Of a stretch of DNA of 19,461 nucleotides, positions 17,751 to 19,461 are shown in pieces. Position numbers and translations under genes: made by a program. The notes under the pieces are model-generated. The model saw only the letters and a program-made list of their open reading frames with translations, was not told the origin of the DNA and did no database searches. The DNA lies in assembly GCA_900088475.1 (NCBI GenBank), contig FLMG01004331.1, forward strand, positions 1 to 19,461, given 5' to 3'. The stretch comes from Hyphochytrium catenoides (lineage: Eukaryota > Sar > Hyphochytriomycetes > Hyphochytriales > Hyphochytriaceae). Every line of letters begins with the position of its first letter. Within the stretch, counting starts at the first letter, position 1.

Positions 17751-19231
17751 TCAGTGGCCGGAGAGGTTAATCTTCACGATGTGGATTTCTCTTTCTCTTT
17801 TCTCTTCACGCTCTGCATCATCCAGCAGGTGGTTCAGCATTGCGAGGCTGGCCTCGGGCTGGTCCTTGGGCACCATGTGGCCTGCCTCATAGACCTTCAG
17901 GAAGGAGAGTCCGCCATGTGAGCGGAACTCTCCCGCTCGCCGGCCGTTTACCGTCCACACGTTGTCCCTGTGGACATAGAGAACGAAAGTCAGTCAGGGC
18001 TTTTGGAGAGACCTGAGAAGAGAGTGGAGAGAGGGAGTGGCTTTCAGTGCTTAGACCTGAAGAGGACGAAGGTCAGAGTCTCATAGACGGTGACGACAGT
18101 ATAGGGGGGAAGCTAGCTGCAGAGGATCTATACAGAAAGGCCAGGAATGAGACCGTAGAGAGAGAGGTTGTGCCTTACTTTTTTCTACGGAAACCTTCTC
18201 TACCCGTCCATTGCAGCTGCAGAGCCCATTCCTTGATTCCGAGCCAGTTGCACTGCAGATCAGCGTCCCCAGCGTAAAGAAGCACCCGGACCCCACTCTC
18301 CAGCAGGGGCGCCACGCGCTGGTCCGAGCGCTGCATCCAGTCCGCCGCTAGCTGTGCGTTGACATCATAGTTCACTGGCGACCAACGCTTCCAATCCGCT
18401 GGGATGTTCAGCTAGAGAAGAGGAACAGAGAGACGTCAGTTACTGTTAGCTTTCTTCTACTGGAATGACCAAGTGTCAAGAGCAGATATCCTCATACCGA
18501 ACTCGTGATGCATCTCGACAGGGAGAGGTAGAGAGTAAGTGGGAACAACGTTGATGAAATAATATGAATGAAAGAAGAGTGAGGAGCCACCGGTCGTCGA
18601 AGCCAGGGGAGGAACAAGAAAGATGCAAAAACATAAAAACCTGAAAGAAAGGCATTGGCGTACCCTCTCTCTTGTTTCCTCTCTGTTCATAAAGCTATTC
18701 ATCCACTCCATTGAAGGGTCCACACAGCTCATCAGCGCATCCTGGCTTAGGTTCCGCCCGCAGAAGCGCCTCATATCGTAGGGATTAATTCCACTCTGCT
18801 GCAAGGGAGGCACTGAGAGCTTCGAGAGGCAATAGTTCCGAGCCTCTACACAGATATTTTTTTGAAGCTGTGCAGAGAGCCAGGGCAAATAGGATAAGGC
18901 GAGAGAGAGGTGCACAAATAAGAGAGGAGAGAGGATAACCAGTTAGTGGAGAGCGAGAGAGTGTGGAGTGCACATAGGCCCTGTCGTAGCAGGCTTACTG
19001 GACAGTACGGGCGTGTGGGATGGAGCAGTGAGAGACGCAGGATGCTGGCAGCATGGAACCAAAAGGCAGAGAGGAAAGCTACATTCTTCACAGAAAGAAG
19101 GTGCCCACCTGGCACCTGGCGATAAGCCCGACACACCAGGTCGTTTGGTCCTCCATTTCCTTGAAAGTTTCCTCGCTCACCAACTTTAGATTGTAATCGT
19201 TGCGGTTCAGCAGAGTCGCGATGAACTGATA
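17751..19231 (-). CDS. Serine carboxypeptidase (carboxypeptidase-Y type), 3' part
   Basis: Four phase-compatible exons were placed: 19231-19109, 18867-18664, 18411-18179 and 17967-17751, giving about 258 C-terminal residues. The protein belongs to peptidase family S10, acidic serine exopeptidases that trim C-terminal residues in vacuoles, lysosomes or the secretory pathway. Visible features are the cysteine-rich insertion region (WCVGLIARCQ, CVEARNYC, NPYDMRRFC, SCVDPS), the LLYAGDADLQCNWLG segment with the catalytic Asp, and EAGHMVPKDQPEASL with the catalytic His. These match yeast CPY YAGDKDFICNWLG and GGHMVP. The nucleophile motif GESYAG is not present and must lie in 5' exons beyond the right edge; 19232-19461 reads as intron. 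The 18179 donor (AA/GTAAGG) joins the last exon as AA+G. After the conserved end the frame runs on as a charged tail to the TGA at 17751, so a further 3' exon is possible. Confidence 0.9.
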
Positions 19232-19410
19232 CTGGAGGAGTGAATAGGAAACAGAGAAAGGAGAGAGAAGGCCGTGTACATTAGCGTGTCAGACGAGAGC
19301 GAGGAAACAGTGATATGTCTTTCTCTACAAAGGCGCTTTCTAACAAAACGGAGAGCATTCCATTAGGTTTCACCCTCCACTCTGATGCCCCAACTTCTAT
19401 GAGCTCCCTA

Positions 19411-19430
19411 TCCCTTCTTCTTCTTCTCCT

Positions 19431-19461
<31 letters not shown>
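19411..19461. repeat. Pyrimidine tract ending in (CT)n at the window edge
   Basis: TTC and CT repeats run to the last base of the window. They probably lie inside an intron of the carboxypeptidase gene. The true length is unknown because the tract is cut by the edge. Confidence 0.85.

Noticed and set aside
1-19461. tRNA, rRNA, CRISPR array, bacterial insertion sequence
   Set aside because: I saw no T-loop/anticodon cloverleaf pattern, rRNA core, regularly spaced repeats or transposase motifs on either strand. A covariance-model scan would be the decisive check.

Overview
The window is nuclear DNA of an intron-rich eukaryote. Three of the four recognisable protein genes are split by phase-consistent GT-AG introns of roughly 90-425 nt with pyrimidine-rich 3' ends. 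There is also an LTR-retrotransposon relic and many GA/CT, TCTG and GTAG microsatellites. No operons, Shine-Dalgarno-spaced gene runs, tRNAs, rRNAs or CRISPR arrays were seen. The gene set is a CGI-58/ABHD4-5-like lipid hydrolase, an MFSD8/CLN7-like transporter, a His-rich UreG and a carboxypeptidase-Y-type protease. It would fit an alga, another protist or an early-branching eukaryote; I cannot name the taxon from sequence alone.

Layout. 1-1074: minus-strand Ty3/gypsy-type retroelement remnant (gag tail plus retropepsin) running off the left edge. 963-2333: two kinds of direct repeat, A (about 112 nt) and B (about 205 nt), belonging to related element debris. 2334-5221: no gene recognised. 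5222-8729: minus-strand alpha/beta-hydrolase gene of about eight exons, apparently preceded by a four-helix membrane module in the same splice-compatible reading frame. 8730-11763: about 3 kb between divergent genes, nothing firmly coding. 11764-13383: intronless plus-strand 12-helix MFS transporter. 13384-14386: convergent 3' spacer. 14387-16942: minus-strand nine-exon ureG, reconstructed from start to stop. 16943-17750: GA-rich spacer. 17751-19231: 3' half of a minus-strand serine carboxypeptidase whose 5' part lies beyond the right edge.

The genes do not form a pathway. UreG implies a nickel urease system elsewhere in the genome. The carboxypeptidase and the CLN7-like transporter both suggest a lysosome or vacuole, and the CGI-58-like protein points to lipid-droplet or phospholipid metabolism, but their adjacency is probably incidental. 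I found no evidence for a wholly new system. The most interesting items are the membrane-module/hydrolase fusion, the extended His-rich UreG, the nested A/B repeats, and the single intronless gene among intron-dense neighbours. Exon boundaries were inferred by hand from reading frames, splice signals and family similarity, with no transcript evidence.
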